Position numbers and translations under genes: made by a program | The notes under the pieces: generated by a model | Databases searched by the model: none | Told to the model about the DNA's origin: nothing | The model's input: the letters and a program-made list of their open reading frames with translations, nothing else | Source: CAVPKN01 sp964588495 | GTDB taxonomy: Bacteria; Chlamydiota; Chlamydiia; Chlamydiales; JAAKFR01 | Direction of reading: 5' to 3' | Length of the DNA: 64,000 nt | Assembly (NCBI GenBank): GCA_964588495.1 | Contig: CAZPPS010000007.1 | Location: 1 to 64,000, forward strand | Shown: positions 24,985-33,574 of the stretch, in pieces | Layout of the letters: every line of letters begins with the position of its first letter | How positions within the stretch are numbered: the first letter of the stretch is position 1

Positions 24985-26002
24985 GTATTCCCTGATTGTC
25001 ATGACAGTCGTTGTCGCTCTGCTGTTCGATTTTATGAATGGCTTCCATGATGCGGCAAATTCGATTGCCACTATTGTCTCAACGCGCGTGCTTCAGCCCC
25101 TCTTTGCTGTGATGTGGGCCGCTTTTTTCAACTTCATCTCCTTTCTGATTTTTGGACCAAGGGTAGCTGAAACCATCTCTACGATCGTCAAAATTGCCCC
25201 GGCAGACACTTTTTATGTCTGGGTTGTATTTTATGCAGTCATTGGGGGGCTTTTATGGAACATTTTGACCTGGTGGTTAGGGCTGCCCACAAGCTCTTCT
25301 CATGCCCTTATAGGGGGCTTAGCGGGCGCAGGCATTGCCCATGCAGGTCTTGGTGTTCTAGCCCTTGATAAAATCGCCATCATTGCCATTTTCATTGTCC
25401 TTTCTCCTGTGATCGGATTCTTTTTAGGCGTCGGGATCATCACCGTCATCTACTGGCTTGTGCAAAATTTTCGCCCAGGGGTCCTCAACCAGGGATTTAA
25501 AAGGGGACAGCTTCTTTCTTCTGCTCTCTATTCCATTGGCCATGGAGCCAACGACGCCCAAAAAACGATGGGAGTCATCGTCGCAGTCCTGATCGCGGGC
25601 GGCCTTTTGCCTCAAGGGATCGAACTTTCCTTAGAAAACAAATCTACACTTTGGATCATCTTGTCCTGCCATGTTGCCATTAGCTTAGGAACCCTTTTTG
25701 GCGGCTGGCGGATTGTAAAAACCATGGGCATGAAAATCACAAAACTCAGACCCATCGACGGCTTTTCTGCAGAGCTGGGAGCGGCAATTTCCATTTTCAT
25801 CGCCACAGTCCTCGGCATTCCCGTCTCAACAACTCACACCATCACCGGAGGCATCATTGGCGTAGGGAGCACCACAACGTCCTTCTCTCGCGTCAAGTGG
25901 GGAGTCGCCACCCGCATCCTCTGGGCTTGGATCCTCACAATTCCCGGCGCCGCCCTCGTCTCCGCCACCCTCTTCGTCATCACAAAATACCTGATCACTT
26001 AG
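24977..26002 (+). CDS. pit: Low-affinity inorganic phosphate transporter (Pit family)
   Basis: Inner-membrane cation:phosphate symporter of 341 residues with about 10 membrane segments. The duplicated PD001131-type signatures are both present: DFMNGFHDAANSIATIVSTR near the N-terminus and GHGANDAQKTMGVI near residue 195. It is translationally coupled to the preceding DUF47 gene. Its stop codon overlaps the stop of the convergent ATPase gene by 4 bp. Confidence 0.95.
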   Translation: MSEYSLIVMTVVVALLFDFMNGFHDAANSIATIVSTRVLQPLFAVMWAAFFNFISFLIFGPRVAETISTIVKIAPADTFYVWVVFYAVIGGLLWNILTWWLGLPTSSSHALIGGLAGAGIAHAGLGVLALDKIAIIAIFIVLSPVIGFFLGVGIITVIYWLVQNFRPGVLNQGFKRGQLLSSALYSIGHGANDAQKTMGVIVAVLIAGGLLPQGIELSLENKSTLWIILSCHVAISLGTLFGGWRIVKTMGMKITKLRPIDGFSAELGAAISIFIATVLGIPVSTTHTITGGIIGVGSTTTSFSRVKWGVATRILWAWILTIPGAALVSATLFVITKYLIT

Positions 26003-27432
26003 TTGATGAGTTGGCTAAAATCGATAATCTTATCAAAATAATTTTCTTCTAGGACACTGTCTTCTACGCCGTTAACATGGATCAGCACGGGTCTCACTGA
26101 AAAATATCTTGGTATTTTCAAACGCTTTCTTTTCTCTTCCATTTCTTGAAGAATTTTTTTGCCTACAGGATCCTTTTTAAATTTAACTTCACAAAGATAG
26201 AGCGTATGAAAACGGGTTTGAATCAGATAATCGATTTGGCATCCTTGTTGTTTAGCAGTTGGGCTTTGAAAAAAGGGTCCATCGATCACAATTTCTTCTA
26301 ATGGAATATTCAACATGTTCCAAAGAGCTCTATAATTATGGGTAACCAGGTTTTCAAATTGCAAACCCATAGCTGTTTCCCAGCCAGGAAGATTGTTGGG
26401 CATTGAATCAGACACTTTCCCTTGTTCGATTTTTACACGATTGGGAGCGACATAGTTCAAATAAAATCTTAAATAGTTATCACTTAATCGGTAACGACTT
26501 AATTTGCCTGATTTGCCGCTTTTGAGATCCCATGTAAAATCCCTCCTTACAAAACCTGCTTTTACAAGTTCATCCAGGTAACGACTGTATAGTCCCCCCT
26601 GGCTTTTACCGAGTTCTTTACAAATTTGAGAGAGTTCTTTAGGGCCGCTTGCAAGGCAGCTCACAAGTTCTTTATGACTGCTTTTGCGGCGGGAAAAAAG
26701 ATCAGAAAATATTTCGTCAAATTCTCTGACAAGCAGACCCCCTTTTGTAAAACAGAGGTCACGAATATTTTGTTCTGCCGATAAATTTGGTTGAATGCGC
26801 TCCAGGTAGAATGGAACGCCACCTGTTACGGATAAAATCTTGAACTTTTCATAAGCCGTAATGCGGTTTTCTTTGGGGTGCCAAAAAGCATTACACGATT
26901 GAAGGGGCAATTCATCGAGAACAAGATCGATGATGATTCTTCCAAGAAACCCCGTATTGCTCAGAATATTTTTTTCAATCCAGGAGGAGATAGAGCCGCA
27001 AAGGGCTAAAATTAAGTGGGGATTTTTGCTAAAATATAGATCCCAGGCTGTTTTCAAATGACCCAAAAATTCAGGATCTTTCCCACCCATCCATGAAATC
27101 TCATCAAATACAATCAGCACTTTCCCTTTTGGGGTATGTTTGGAAAGATGCCAAAAAATATTCCCCCAATCATCGGGTTTAATTCCCGGAATACCTATCC
27201 TTTCAAGCTGACCTACAAAAACTTCTCGTTGAGATTGGGCTGTCGCTTTAGTGGTTGGTGGATTCCCCGAAAAAAAGTAACTTTTTATTTCTTTCCCAAA
27301 TTCTGCGAGTAGCCTACTCTTACCAATCCGTCTGCGTCCTCGCACGACAATCAGATTTGCGCTGCGAGAGCTCAGTAAGCCTTTAAGCCTGGCCATCTCC
27401 GGTTCGCGCCCAACAAAAGGGGGTGAGTGCAT
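25999..27432 (-). CDS. DUF234-type AAA ATPase
   Basis: The 477 residues begin with FVGREPEMARLKGLL, then a Walker A-like loop (VVRGRRRIGKSRLL), Walker B (VLIVFDEISWMGG) and sensor region (LILALCGSISSWIE). A winged-helix segment (~260-310, KELSQICKELGKSQGGLYSRYL) precedes the C-terminal DUF234 domain (YLCEVKFKKDP, resembling a PDDEXK-type ExK). This is the archaeal-type ATPase/DUF234 architecture common in genomes with frequent transfer; the cellular role is unknown. Two repeated hairpins precede the gene and could bind the protein's own winged helix. Confidence 0.85.
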   Translation of the reverse strand: MHSPPFVGREPEMARLKGLLSSRSANLIVVRGRRRIGKSRLLAEFGKEIKSYFFSGNPPTTKATAQSQREVFVGQLERIGIPGIKPDDWGNIFWHLSKHTPKGKVLIVFDEISWMGGKDPEFLGHLKTAWDLYFSKNPHLILALCGSISSWIEKNILSNTGFLGRIIIDLVLDELPLQSCNAFWHPKENRITAYEKFKILSVTGGVPFYLERIQPNLSAEQNIRDLCFTKGGLLVREFDEIFSDLFSRRKSSHKELVSCLASGPKELSQICKELGKSQGGLYSRYLDELVKAGFVRRDFTWDLKSGKSGKLSRYRLSDNYLRFYLNYVAPNRVKIEQGKVSDSMPNNLPGWETAMGLQFENLVTHNYRALWNMLNIPLEEIVIDGPFFQSPTAKQQGCQIDYLIQTRFHTLYLCEVKFKKDPVGKKILQEMEEKRKRLKIPRYFSVRPVLIHVNGVEDSVLEENYFDKIIDFSQLIN

Positions 27433-27488
27433 TCTATTCTCCCAAAACTCAGGTTGTTTAAGTATATTTTACGAATATTAAACAAGAA

Positions 27489-27583
27489 AATCAATCTGCA
27501 AATCGTCAAAACGACGATTTGCGGATACTTTTTTGTTAAGTAAAATTGATCTGCAAACAGCAAAATGGCGATTTGCGGATGCA
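27489..27583. repeat. Two direct repeats, each with a hairpin, upstream of the ATPase gene
   Basis: Two ~40-bp direct repeats (aaaatcaatctgcaaatcgt and aaaattgatctgcaaacagc, both ending in gatttgcggat) lie ~55 bp upstream of the minus-strand ATPase start. The first contains a perfect stem CAAATCGTC-AAAA-CGACGATTTG-like palindrome. They could be operator sites or transcript hairpins. Confidence 0.6.
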
Positions 27584-27664
27584 ATTGAGTATGTAGGCAT
27601 TAATGATTTCCTTACATTTTCATGGTCGTATAAAAGCTAAACGACTCTGGCAGATCGTTGATTA

Positions 27665-28057
27665 TTAGGTTGATAGAGTGAGAGGTTTGAGGTAGAGCCA
27701 TCGGTGATCAATTTGGGCGAAGGCGCTTTTTTCGGTGAAGGAGACATCTTGGCCCTTTTGGACAAGGTGGGCTCTGAAGGTGACGGTGTCATCGAGCGCT
27801 TCTAAGATGTCAAGTCCGGTAAACTGCGTGTTTTTTGAAAAGACGAGGATGTGCGCACGCCGGTCCGCTGCGGGTACTTTATAATCGGGATTATCGGGAT
27901 GGGTTGTCTCGATGATATAGTCTGCTAAAGCAAGAGCGTAGGCGCTGTATCTGGAGCGCATGAGAGAGTGCGGCGTCGGGGCATTTTTCCCCTTGTGGTA
28001 AGGCTCGCAGCATTTTGAGTATTCTAAACCGCTATGGCAGGGACATTTCATTTTCAT
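27665..28057 (-). CDS. YchJ family SEC-C protein (UPF0225)
   Basis: The 130 residues begin with the SEC-C-like zinc motif CPCHSGLEYSKCCEPYHKG (CxC...CC), followed by the YchJ signature APTPHSLMRSRYSAYALALA and DYIIETTHP. A C-terminal NTF2-like beta region follows (TGLDILEALDDTVTFRAHLV). The family is widespread; its function is not established. The stop codon at 27665 is followed by a gene-poor spacer. Confidence 0.93.
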   Translation of the reverse strand: MKMKCPCHSGLEYSKCCEPYHKGKNAPTPHSLMRSRYSAYALALADYIIETTHPDNPDYKVPAADRRAHILVFSKNTQFTGLDILEALDDTVTFRAHLVQKGQDVSFTEKSAFAQIDHRWLYLKPLTLST

Positions 28058-28068
28058 TTACTTAAGCA

Positions 28069-30341
28069 TTATAGATGTTTCTTAAAAACAGCGCCAGTAC
28101 TCCATGACTTAATTTCCTCTTCATTGAAAAGGAAGAAACTGAACGCGCATTCATTATCACGGGCAGTATAAAGCATTTCTTTATGAATCAATATAAATTT
28201 TTGATTAATTGTATCTGGGCATAAAGTTGACATATTAGAACAGACAAGATTCCATTTAGATTCAACTAAGTTATTATGTCCGTTAATGAGTTCATAACTA
28301 TCAAGTCCAAGTTTTAGAATTGGATATTTGTTTTCATCGTAGAAAAGCTGCATGAAATCCTTATCTGAACGGATAGATTTCCATTGTGTCAGGCTCAATT
28401 CACAAACATTCATTAACTTCCATTTAGATCGGAAAACCTCAAAATTGTAGATAATGAGTGGGGTGCTACAAGCTACAAGGCACTCAAGAGCGCTAACGCC
28501 TTCGCAATTCTTTTCTTTCAATTGATTGAAGTGGCTGGTAGCAGATAATTCTTCCCACCTTTGAAGACTCCCATTAGAAACAACAATTCTATAAGTTTTA
28601 AGGGCAGGTGTATCAAGATGTGGTTTTAAATCATTATAAAATTCGAATTTTATCTGAGCTAGCCAGTTGACTTGATCTGAGAAAATTTTTTGGAGGATTG
28701 TCAGGTTAAGATTTTTCGGAATGGTTAGAACTGTTGCTCCTGCCTTTTCGCTGGGGACGGAGAGCAAATGCGTGATTTCGGAAAAGAGCTTTGTTCGGTC
28801 ACGTGGAGGGGCATCCTCTACGCTAAGGCCATAGGCAGATAAATCAACGTAATTTTGCCAGTCATCTTCGTCAAATTCTGTGACATTATTGAATAACTTT
28901 GTGACATCACAAAGCGCTGTTGCAATACAGCTGCGCCAGTCATTTCTAACCAGGTAGCACTTTTTCAAATCCTTTTTGCTTAGATGATCACAAATTTCCA
29001 GCATGATCTCTTCGGGGAGTACATCGAAATACAAGACGCTCTTTATTTCAATCTGATGTGCCGGTTCTTGAATCTTAGATGAAGGGAGGGGCTCGATTTT
29101 TTTGACAGACTGCAAACGGGGTTGAGGAGACCATGATTTGTATGCAGAAACATGTGGAAAATCATTTGAATCTAATGGCTTGTAGAGATTGCATGTCGGG
29201 AACACTTGTGGAGCAATTGTATCCGTTTGAGTAGACAAGACTGCTTGAGGGCTTTTGGATTGCTCAGTCCTAAGTGGTATGACGGGTTTTATAAGCGCTG
29301 TTTCTGAGTTTTGAACAGGAGCTTTGTTTTGGGTAGGAATGACTTTTTGGTTGAGTGGCTTAACGTCTTTGGTTGCGGGTTGAACGGGAGGTAGACATGT
29401 TCGTGATACGGGCTTTATGGGGTTCAGAAGCGTTTTTCCAGAGCTTTGAATAGGATCTTTGTTTTGGGTGGGAGTTAAGGTTTGCTTGGGTGGCTCAACG
29501 CTTTTGGTTGCAGTTAGCTTTGTTGTAGGGAGAGCTGTTGGTTGTGTGAGGTTTTGAGACTCGACTGTTTGTAGGGGAATAAAGGGAATTAAGTTTAATA
29601 GGGGAGGTTGCAGAAGCGTTGTTCCAGAGCTTTGAATAGGATCTTTGTTTTGGGTGGGAGTTAAGGTTTGCTTGGGNNNNNNNNNNNNNNNNNNNNNNNN
29701 NNNNNNNNNNNNNNNNNNNNNNNNNNNNNNNNNNNNNNNNNNNNNNNNNNNNNNNNNNNNNNNNNNNNNNNNNNNNTGGTTGCAGTTAGCTTTGTTGTAG
29801 GGAGAGCTGTTGGTTGTGTGAGGTTTTGAGAATCGACTGTTTGTAGGGGAATAAAGGGAATTAAGTTTAGTAGGGGAGGTTGCAGAAGCGTTGTTACAGA
29901 TTGTTGAACAGGAGTTTCATTTTGGGGAGGAATTACTGTTTGGGTTTCAGGGAGAACTGTTCGGGCAAGAGGTTCTTGTTGTAGAGAAGGGATAGGCTGC
30001 GTGGATGTCAAAAGCGTTGTTTCAGGAGGTTTAAAAACAGGCACATCCTCTTCAATGATGGGAATTTCTTCCTCGGGGTCAGAGGGGCAAGTTGGCAGCA
30101 TGCCGCAAAGATGTAAGAGCCAAAGGGCGTCGAGAGTGAGGAGGACGGCCGATGCGCTTAAAAGGGAGGCGTGGGTCGTGGTTCCCCATTGCACGATGGA
30201 ACTGAACATACCGGGATCTGTGGCAATGAGCCCGATCAAACTCAGCGCTATTCCAGAAACGGCTGCAATGCAAAGTAATCCGGCGGCTGCATTCTGAGGG
30301 AACAGCGGAGAATTAAAACACGAATTTCGAATGCATTCCAT
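28069..30341 (-). CDS. Inc-like membrane protein with Pro/Thr/Gln-rich repeats and an F-box domain (interrupted by assembly gap)
   Basis: One gene spans the 100-N gap at 29677-29776. The N-terminal part (ATG at 30341) has two hydrophobic segments at ~18-42 and ~55-80, an Inc-like hairpin, then an acidic/Pro-rich stretch. A 62-residue repeat (186 bp) follows, e.g. TPTQNKDPIQSSG ... TVESQNLTQPTALPTT. The C-terminal part contains an F-box (LPEEIMLEICDHLSKKDLKK, CYLVRNDWRSCI) and ~330 further residues. The frame stays open from the gap to 28069; the TTG at 29238 is only an internal codon. F-box proteins recruit Skp1 of SCF ubiquitin ligases, so a host-directed role is inferred. Confidence 0.85.
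29491..29905 (-). repeat. 186-bp in-frame tandem repeats within the F-box gene
   Basis: One complete 186-bp unit runs 29491-29676. A second begins after the gap at 29777 (tggttgcagttagctttg) and continues to ~29905 with few changes; a partial diverged unit precedes 29491. Each unit encodes 62 residues rich in Pro, Thr and Gln. Confidence 0.9.
29677..29776. other. Assembly gap (100 N) inside the tandem repeats
   Basis: Exactly 100 N, which is a conventional placeholder for a gap of unknown length. Repeat phase predicts a true length of 14 + 186k bases, and such a length restores one continuous reading frame across the gap. Confidence 0.95.
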
Positions 30342-30359
30342 GTATTTATTATATACTTT

Positions 30360-31481
30360 TTATATTAAGATTTTATCAAGAATTGTTTGTGCAGCTTTCA
30401 GATTCGCATTATCTCGTGTCAGACGGCTACGGAGATTGGCGCATTCTTGCTGGCATTGCTCAGATTGTTCTAATAATTTTTTGAGAGAGTGGCCAATTTC
30501 TTTGGTCGATAAAAATCTGTGGATGAATTCGGGGTAGACCTTTTTTTCGCAGATCAGATTGACAAGGGTATAGGAGGGGAGATTGATCCGGAAAATGTAT
30601 TTGCCGAGAATGCAATTGAGGGCAGACATTTTATAGGTGACAACTGTGGGGACGCTATGGAGTCCCAGTTCTAAAATGATGGTTCCAGAAGTTGCCAAAG
30701 CGCAGCTTGCCGATTTCATTAGCTCATATCTTTTTTCACAAGGCACGAGGAGGGCATCTTTGCCGGCGTGTTTTTCGATGAGTCCTTGAAGTTCGGGGCG
30801 GGCCACAGAAACTGCAACCGGCAAACCCAGTTCTTTGGCAGCTTTTATTTGTAAAGGGAGATTGATCTCAATTTCGTGCCGTCGGCTGCCAGGAAAAATG
30901 GCGATTAGGGGCTCTTTTGTCTTGAGAGGTTCACCATATTTGTAGTTATCGATCACACTCACAAGAGGGTGGCCGACGTAGGTCACATCGAGCTTTGTTT
31001 GGTTAAAACAGTTTTTCTCGAAAGGAAGAATCGTGAGCAAGAGATCGAGGTTTTTGGCCATCGAAAAGACACGATTTTTTCTCCAGGCCCACACAGAGGG
31101 GCATACGTAATGGACGATTTTCCCTTGGTACCCTTTTTTGCGCAAAGAGGCGGCAAGGCGCATATTAAAATCGGCGTAGTCGATGAGGATGACAGCCTCG
31201 GGCTTCCGGTTGAGAATTAATGTGCGGATTTTCTTAAAGTCAGCATAGAGACGGGGAAGGGATTTGAATACATCGGAAAAGCCCATGACCTGAAAGCGTT
31301 CCATCGGATGGATCACTTCAAGACCCGCCTCTGCCATCACTTTACCCCCCACGCCGAAGAGTTCGAGATCAGGGGAAAGCTCTTTGAGGGCTTTGATTAA
31401 ATTGCCTCCCAAAAGATCGCCGCTCTGCTCACCCGCAAACAAAAACAAGGAGTGAGAAGTTTTTTTTTGTGTAATCGACAT
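30360..31481 (-). CDS. lpxB: Lipid-A-disaccharide synthase
   Basis: Condenses UDP-2,3-diacylglucosamine with lipid X to form the lipid A disaccharide at the inner membrane. The 373 residues contain the GT19 signatures LFAGEQSGDLLGGNLIKALK (AGExSGD), FGVGGKVMAEAG, HYVCPSVWAWRKNR, AIFPGSRRHEI and ALATSGTIILELGL. In Chlamydia lpxB neighbours the pcnA/B gene; here a hydrolase gene and an inverted-repeat element lie between them. Confidence 0.97.
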   Translation of the reverse strand: MSITQKKTSHSLFLFAGEQSGDLLGGNLIKALKELSPDLELFGVGGKVMAEAGLEVIHPMERFQVMGFSDVFKSLPRLYADFKKIRTLILNRKPEAVILIDYADFNMRLAASLRKKGYQGKIVHYVCPSVWAWRKNRVFSMAKNLDLLLTILPFEKNCFNQTKLDVTYVGHPLVSVIDNYKYGEPLKTKEPLIAIFPGSRRHEIEINLPLQIKAAKELGLPVAVSVARPELQGLIEKHAGKDALLVPCEKRYELMKSASCALATSGTIILELGLHSVPTVVTYKMSALNCILGKYIFRINLPSYTLVNLICEKKVYPEFIHRFLSTKEIGHSLKKLLEQSEQCQQECANLRSRLTRDNANLKAAQTILDKILI

Positions 31482-31495
31482 GTTCCAATGAATTT

Positions 31496-31620
31496 TTCTT
31501 TTCTTTCTCTGTGTGCTCTGTGTTCTCTGTGGTTTTTAAATATGCTGAGATTTGCGTCGGTCAAATCTGTGAGGCAATTTTAAAACCACAGAGAACAGAG
31601 AGTACACAGAGAAGAGAAGA
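31496..31620. repeat. Inverted repeat of the CACAGAG family
   Basis: Arms ttctctctgtgtgctctgtg... and ...cagagagtacacagagaag are complementary around a ~45-bp centre. Inner arms ctctgtggtttttaaa and ttttaaaaccacagag match those at 9535-9741 and 19289-19588. The element fills the spacer between lpxB and the hydrolase gene. Confidence 0.85.
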
Positions 31621-32385
31621 TTAGGTTTTTAATAAAATTCTCTTTGTCCATAAGGAGCCTTCTTCGAAGGTGTGTGGGGCTGTCCCGTGCCCTTTATGGC
31701 CGATTGCTTGTGTGATCATCAGTTCCACTTTTTGGTGGCGGGCATGTACTTCATGCCCTTTCTCTGCCAATTTTTTAATAAAATCGTAGCAGGCATCGGT
31801 TCCCACTCTATGATCCAGATTGCCGATATAAAAGCGGACATTATGGACATGGACAAGTCGGTCTACCAAATGGACTAATTTTAACTCGTCGGCTCGTTTT
31901 CTTAAAAAGTCGCTCTCTGTAAATTCTTTGAGCTGCATCAAATCGGTTAACGGGGCAAAACCTAAAATGGTCTGAACCTCTTTAATTCTGGCAGCGATAT
32001 GAGTAGCCACAAATCCACCTCTGGAGAGCCCACCAACCGCAATTCTGTCTTTGTCGACGATTTTTTCGTCAATGAGCCAGCGGATGGCCACTTCCACTTT
32101 GTCGAAAAAAGTTTCGAGCAGATATTCCCCTTGCGACATTTTTTCTGCCCAATAGTGCATGGCGTCAAATTTGTTGAGGCCATTGCCATGTCCAGGAATC
32201 GTAAAGGAAAAAACACGTAATCCAGGGTCACTCGCCAAAAGTGGGGGCTGACTATAGGGATGGAGCTCCAAACTCTCTCTTGCCGATAACGCAAAGTAAA
32301 AGAATGCTGGTTTTGCTCCCTCTTTGTGGTCTGCGCCCAGATACTCGATCGATAGGCCGTTTGGAGCTTCAAGAGTGCGAATCAT
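31621..32385 (-). CDS. Alpha/beta hydrolase family protein
   Basis: Starting at the ATG at 32385 gives 254 residues (IRTLEAPNGLSIEYLGADHK). An upstream in-frame ATG at 32427 would add 14 residues and deepen the overlap with pcnA from 17 to 59 bp. The nucleophile elbow GGLSRGG (GxSxG) follows the helix IRWLIDEKIVDKDRIAV, as in dienelactone hydrolase and prolyl-oligopeptidase-like enzymes. A late Asp (GNLDHRVGTD) and His (GHKGHGT) complete a plausible triad. No signal peptide is seen. The substrate is unknown. Confidence 0.82.
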   Translation of the reverse strand: MIRTLEAPNGLSIEYLGADHKEGAKPAFFYFALSARESLELHPYSQPPLLASDPGLRVFSFTIPGHGNGLNKFDAMHYWAEKMSQGEYLLETFFDKVEVAIRWLIDEKIVDKDRIAVGGLSRGGFVATHIAARIKEVQTILGFAPLTDLMQLKEFTESDFLRKRADELKLVHLVDRLVHVHNVRFYIGNLDHRVGTDACYDFIKKLAEKGHEVHARHQKVELMITQAIGHKGHGTAPHTFEEGSLWTKRILLKT

Positions 32386-33574
32386 GTTCTTCTTTGGATT
32401 TGGTATGGATTTTTTTCCAATGCTCATAGCTTTTGAAAAGATCGTGGTGCATCAGGGCTCTTAGCTTGAGGAAAAGGAGGGCCAGATTAAACTCTTTGTG
32501 TCTGACAATGCGGGTGCGGGGCCGTTTTGCAGAATCGAGCGGTGTGAGTCTAAATTGCATCTGCAAAATAAACTGGGCAGTGGAGCGGATTCTTCGCGGG
32601 AAATGGGAGAAAGCTTCAAAAAGGAGCTCATGCACAAGATTTTCGATGAGCTGAATTACTATTCCCTGATGGGGGAGTTGATTGTGCTGTTCTGTGTAGT
32701 TTTTGATCTCGGCTTCCACAATGGGGAAAAGAAGGGCAGCTGTTAAAATCGAGCGGTCAAGAGGTCGATAACCTCCTCCATTCATCGAATCAACGGCTTT
32801 CAAATACGCATAAATATTTTCTCCAACAGGACCTTCAAAATAGCTGCTGAATTTTTCAAAGAGGATCGATAAAAGATCCGATTCTGCAAGAAGGCGGAAA
32901 AAAGGTTCTGCCGACCCCGATTCGAGCATCTTGAAAATTTCCTCCAAAACGCGCGCAGGGGAGCTTTTGACGATATCTGTGCGGCAATGTTCCATGGCTT
33001 TGAGGGCTTCTGGATCGACATTAAAACCAAAACGGGCTCTAAATTTTTGCATCCGGATCATCCGGACAGGGTCTTGCTTAAACCGGAGGACAGGATCGCC
33101 GATGACCCGCAAATAGTGTTTCTGCAAATCTTCAAATCCTCCCACATAATCGATGATTTTATGGTCGAGAGGGTCGTAGAAGAGGCCATTGATGGTAAAA
33201 TCTCTTCTCATGACATCTTCTTCAGAAGATCCCCACATGTTATCCCGGACAATGAGCTCCCCATCTTCAGGATCGCCCGCTCTAAATGTGGACACTTCGA
33301 TAATTTGCCTTCCAAACCGGATGTGAGCGAGTCTGAAACGTCTTCCGATCAAGATGCAGTTACGGAAAATATCTTTGATCTCTTCAGGCCGTGCCGAAGT
33401 GGAGATGTCGTAATCTTTAGGTTTTTTGCGCATGAGAAGATCGCGCACGCCGCCGCCCACTAAATAAGCCGTGTAGCCAGCTGCATGCAACTTAGTCAAA
33501 ACCACAAGCGCATTGGGATCGATCAGATCGTTGCGTATATGGTGATCGTTGCTTGTATAAATTTTAGGATTCAC
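32369..33574 (-). CDS. pcnA: Poly(A) polymerase / CCA tRNA nucleotidyltransferase family protein
   Basis: Class II nucleotidyltransferase of 401 residues. The N-terminal catalytic motif AYLVGGGVRDLLMRKKPKDY followed by DISTSA carries GG and the DxD metal-binding pair. RRDFTINGLFYDP, VRMIRMQKFRARFGF and the R-rich HKEFNLALLFLKLRAL region continue the fold. Chlamydia has such a gene (annotated pcnB) beside lpxB. CCA-adding versus poly(A) activity cannot be separated by eye. It overlaps the DHCR24-like gene by 4 bp. Confidence 0.9.
   Translation of the reverse strand: MNPKIYTSNDHHIRNDLIDPNALVVLTKLHAAGYTAYLVGGGVRDLLMRKKPKDYDISTSARPEEIKDIFRNCILIGRRFRLAHIRFGRQIIEVSTFRAGDPEDGELIVRDNMWGSSEEDVMRRDFTINGLFYDPLDHKIIDYVGGFEDLQKHYLRVIGDPVLRFKQDPVRMIRMQKFRARFGFNVDPEALKAMEHCRTDIVKSSPARVLEEIFKMLESGSAEPFFRLLAESDLLSILFEKFSSYFEGPVGENIYAYLKAVDSMNGGGYRPLDRSILTAALLFPIVEAEIKNYTEQHNQLPHQGIVIQLIENLVHELLFEAFSHFPRRIRSTAQFILQMQFRLTPLDSAKRPRTRIVRHKEFNLALLFLKLRALMHHDLFKSYEHWKKIHTKSKEEHDSHS

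Noticed and set aside
28069..29238. F-box gene starting at the TTG at 29238 as a separate 389-residue protein
   Set aside because: The frame continues open for ~440 bp upstream with the same repeat peptides found beyond the gap, so this TTG is internal.
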